Positions 61,510 to 64,000 of a stretch of 64,000 nucleotides of DNA are shown in pieces (the stretch's first letter is position 1; each line of letters starts with the position of its first letter). The notes beneath the pieces are model-generated. The model made no database searches, was not told the DNA's origin, and saw nothing but the letters and a program-made list of their open reading frames with translations. The DNA lies in NCBI GenBank assembly GCA_030562195.1, contig CM060199.1, positions 25,998,338-26,062,337 of the forward strand. The letters run 5' to 3'. Origin of the DNA: Nipponacmea schrenckii (Eukaryota > Mollusca > Gastropoda > Lottiidae). The position numbers and the translations under genes were made by a program.

Positions 61510-62031
61510 TATAATAATATAAAATATATCATCTATTTCAACTTAGTGTATCAACCTTCAACATCAGAAGGTTCTTTCCACACGCATCATTAATTAAATG
61601 CTTATCACCTTGTGTCCCTCATCGCATTTGCACTTGCACTTGCTAGCTATCCTCATCTTCAGACTTCAAAAATTATTTGTCAACTAACTGTTCTTCTCCG
61701 AAAAAAATAATTATTATAGTGGAAAGGGATCTAGCTATTGGTGAAGACTTATTTTAGAGGCCACAATCTCTTAAGATTTACACACAAATTTTTATAAGCC
61801 TTGTCAGAATGTAAGTGGGAGAATACCAATGCTTAATAATTGCATTGGAAGACCCACTATACAAGTTGCTTTGGATGAGCCATATGAGTGATAGGTGAAG
61901 TGAATGAAGGGTTAATATGCTTACTATTTATTTGATAATTTATTCTTTTCACTGGAAAACAAATCACAAAAAATTAATGAACTGCTTTTATTAAAATGCT
62001 TTCAATGATTCAAGGGCAATCATATTTTTAT

Positions 62032-62085
62032 AAACCGTTTCGCCCTGTAAGGGCTCATCAGGTTGCCTGGCAGACAACGACGGTG
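62032..62085 (-). ncRNA. Hammerhead ribozyme motif, minus strand
   Basis: The inverted partner of the motif at 61457. On the minus strand from 62085: CACCG, UC, stem I hairpin GUUGUC-UGCCA-GGCAAC, CUGAUGA (62061-62055), a perfect stem II GCCC-UUACA-GGGC, GAAA (62041-62038), and CGGU. Relative to the other copy a U-G pair in stem I is U-A here and the stem II mismatch is a C-G pair, so helices are kept where bases differ. Predicted cut after C62079. A T-run follows on the plus strand. Confidence 0.85.
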
Positions 62086-62223
62086 TTTTTTTTTTCCTTT
62101 TTTTCCCAAAATCATCATCACTAATCAAAAGTTACATTGTAATTGTGTTCTTTTTATTTATACTTAGACAAGTAACGCCTTGTTGAACAAATTCAGAATC
62201 TGCTATACAACAAACATAAGCAG

Positions 62224-63324
62224 CTACATCAGTCTCATAAAATTCCTAAATTTATAAGAAAACACAAGACGGTCTTCCTCCACCTCATGTGTTAATGTTG
62301 GTAATATCTTCTTGGCATAAAATAATCGCAATCTGTCTATGACGTTTTTTACACAAGTTTCATCAAAAGAAATATTTACAGTCCTATAGTCGGTGGTACT
62401 AACCCAGATAATCAGAATGCACTTTTTCAAGCCACAACAAAACATTGTCAATTGGACTTGCTTAAAAAAACCTCTTTAAGTTCATAACGTCCATTAACAT
62501 TATTATAGAAAACATCATATTTATTACTAGTGATTAAATCATCCAGAGTTTGCCATTTTACACCTGGTACAGGACATTTGATTTCCAACAGTGTGTTATT
62601 ATCAATTATACCATCTGGACTGGCTGACAACCATTTTTCCTCTGTGGATACATACATCCCAACATTAGGCAGTGAATAACCTTGAGATTTTAAGAAATTC
62701 TTTGCAGAAAGTTCAGACTGAATGCCATGGCGAGTATAGGAATTACCAAAAAAACTTGGATGTAAATGTTCGGACACACATTTCTTAGGGTCTGTATTTT
62801 CTTTTACGGGTACTTTGTGAGCACAACTGGCTGTCAACCTCAGTTTTCTAGCATCTTTCCATAATATACTACCACTCTGTTCTACAGTTTGGGTTGTTAA
62901 TGATTCAATCTGGTGCAAGTTTATATCCACATACTTATTGTAAAATATTACACACTTCTGACAAGATGATAAACTAGTATGTTGTCCGTGTTGCAGGTTA
63001 ACAATAGGTACATGATCAGTAATAGGATTACTAATAAAACTCTTATTTATAGTTGTTCCTTTAATTTGGAAAAGTGAAAGTAATGGTGAATCGTTCACTG
63101 CCTTCTTAAAATCTTCTACCGAGTAATAATAGGGTGTATCTCTGACAGGTGTGCTGTTTTCCTTTCCACCACCAGACAATAAAATATCTGATCCAAGTTT
63201 TGGTTTTTTATAATCTATTTCTACCAATGGTTTTGGTTCAACATTCCTCTTGGTTCCTCTATTCCATTGATTTGTATCATCTGTACAACTGACACCTGTC
63301 ATGTTACAACGCACAGCATGTTCT
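62224..63324 (-). pseudogene. YqaJ-type exonuclease, one indel
   Basis: An exon begins after a TTTTCGTAG acceptor at about 63325 and reads to 62448, then continues one frame away to 62224. Visible are CTDDTNQWNRG, RKLRLTASCAHKV, then YTRHGIQSELSAKNFL and the nuclease centre WLSASPDGIIDN...LLEIKCPVPG, giving the PD-(D/E)xK Asp, Glu and Lys. After that the frame breaks; the other copy at 54119-54348 has 13 extra bases here (near 62474), and their loss explains the shift. Such nucleases accompany some DDE transposases and phage recombination systems. The upstream N terminus is not identified. Confidence 0.8.
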
Positions 63325-63329
63325 ACGAA

Positions 63330-64000
63330 AACGAAGGGTTTGGGAGAAATAGTTGTTATCCAGACTTTTATGCGCGTACAGATACATACTTTCTATGTAG
63401 GCAATGGAGGACAAGGAGACACATAGCGACAGAAACCAACACGCGCCTATATGTATTTTATATAGTTGTCATTGTGCTAAACATAGTTCCTTTAAAGCAG
63501 CACCCATTGAAGAATTTGGAGTGCAAGATTTAAAAGCGCTGACAGCAACAGCTACGTATGATGAAATTTGCTCACAAAATAGTCTCTTGTCCTGGAAATC
63601 GTCTTCTTCACAAGATATAATGAAATAGTTTCCTCTTAATGATTGAATCTAACGGGAATTATTTTCTTTTCAAATTCTATACCAACAAATGGACTAATAT
63701 AATATGGACTATACCAATTGAAGAAATGTATATTTGAATGTTTAAAGACTGCGTGGGTTTTGAAACTGTTAAGTAAATATTTTATGAATATGTCCTAATA
63801 GATATGAAACATGTAAAATGTATATAATTAACCATACTTATTGCCAGTTTTGCCTTCGCATACATAAATCATAAATACATTTAAGAAGAAAAAAAAATGA
63901 CAAATATGTAAATCAAACGGAACGAAAAATTAACCTTGTGATGAATAAGTTGTGTTACATTTTATTTTTAAAGGGTTACATTTCATCATATCATCAGAAC
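63330..64000. other. Flank of the ISL2EU-like element, no clear gene
   Basis: The 74-88-codon plus-strand frames at 63267-63628 overlap the start of the nuclease gene and lack a recognisable motif. The remainder to the window end is AT-rich. An unseen 5' exon of the nuclease may lie here. Confidence 0.4.

Larger units (their letters stand above)
61370..62223. repeat. Inverted-repeat unit bearing the two hammerheads
   Basis: The segment 61457-62087 has about 58-base inverted ends that include the hammerheads and a further accgttt/aaacggt and tataaa extension. An A-run lies on the left outside and a T-run on the right outside. The 520 bases between the ends show no open frame of note. It could be a MITE-like unit, a retrozyme-like unit or the inverted ends of a Penelope-like element, but no reverse transcriptase is present. 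Confidence 0.7.
59700..63330. mobile_element. ISL2EU-like DNA transposon with YqaJ nuclease
   Basis: A THAP-type/DDE transposase on the plus strand and a YqaJ-type nuclease on the minus strand face each other, a pairing that I recall for the ISL2EU superfamily. Neither terminal inverted repeat is recognisable, so the borders are approximate. Between the genes lies a 630-bp unit with inverted hammerhead motifs. Both genes are broken. A partial second copy of the nuclease side lies at 53741-54348. Confidence 0.65.

Noticed and set aside
61510..62030. Penelope-like element core between the hammerheads
   Set aside because: No reverse transcriptase or GIY-YIG motif is readable in the 520 bases.

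Overview
This window is AT-rich, intron-containing animal DNA, almost certainly from an aquatic invertebrate. A lophotrochozoan such as a mollusc is my best guess, from the transposon mix, a tRNA-derived SINE and invertebrate-type uncharacterised genes; I cannot name the species. It is dominated by nested mobile elements. There are no rRNA genes, CRISPR arrays or bacterial operons, and two exactly 500-base N runs (22893-23392 and 54349-54848) look like placeholder gaps, so linkage across them rests on scaffolding only.

Layout: 1-3252 is a decayed LINE that landed in an OTU-protease gene fragment (3253-3842), which was also hit by a hAT element (3843-about 6400). A decayed BEL/Pao retrotransposon (6403-about 13650) follows, split by a piggyBac (9477-12866) that has TTAA duplications, terminal repeats and an unbroken two-exon transposase of 594 aa. 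From 13930 to 22892 lies the most interesting object: a roughly 9 kb DNA transposon with 55-bp perfect inverted repeats, holding two convergent multi-exon genes. One is an IS3-like DDE transposase (IS3EU type, one nonsense codon). The other is an open 11-exon, 685-aa HECT-type E3 ubiquitin ligase with two UBZ4-like zinc fingers. A SINE with target duplications sits in one ligase intron. After the gap come a dead Tigger/pogo transposase, a roughly 178-bp satellite array and a gypsy relic.

29-45 kb holds two minus-strand multi-exon genes or relics. One (29054-35273) is uncharacterised. The other (37593-44673) resembles a tyrosine recombinase and contains a 51-bp coding minisatellite that encodes an acidic repeat. 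45-59 kb is mostly non-coding, with a 117-bp minisatellite, a relic of an uncharacterised element-like family, a truncated YqaJ nuclease copy and a foldback MITE.

59.7-63.3 kb is an ISL2EU-like transposon with convergent THAP/DDE transposase and YqaJ nuclease genes, both broken. Between their 3' ends are two complete hammerhead ribozyme motifs in inverted orientation, each with every conserved core base, flanked by A and T tracts.
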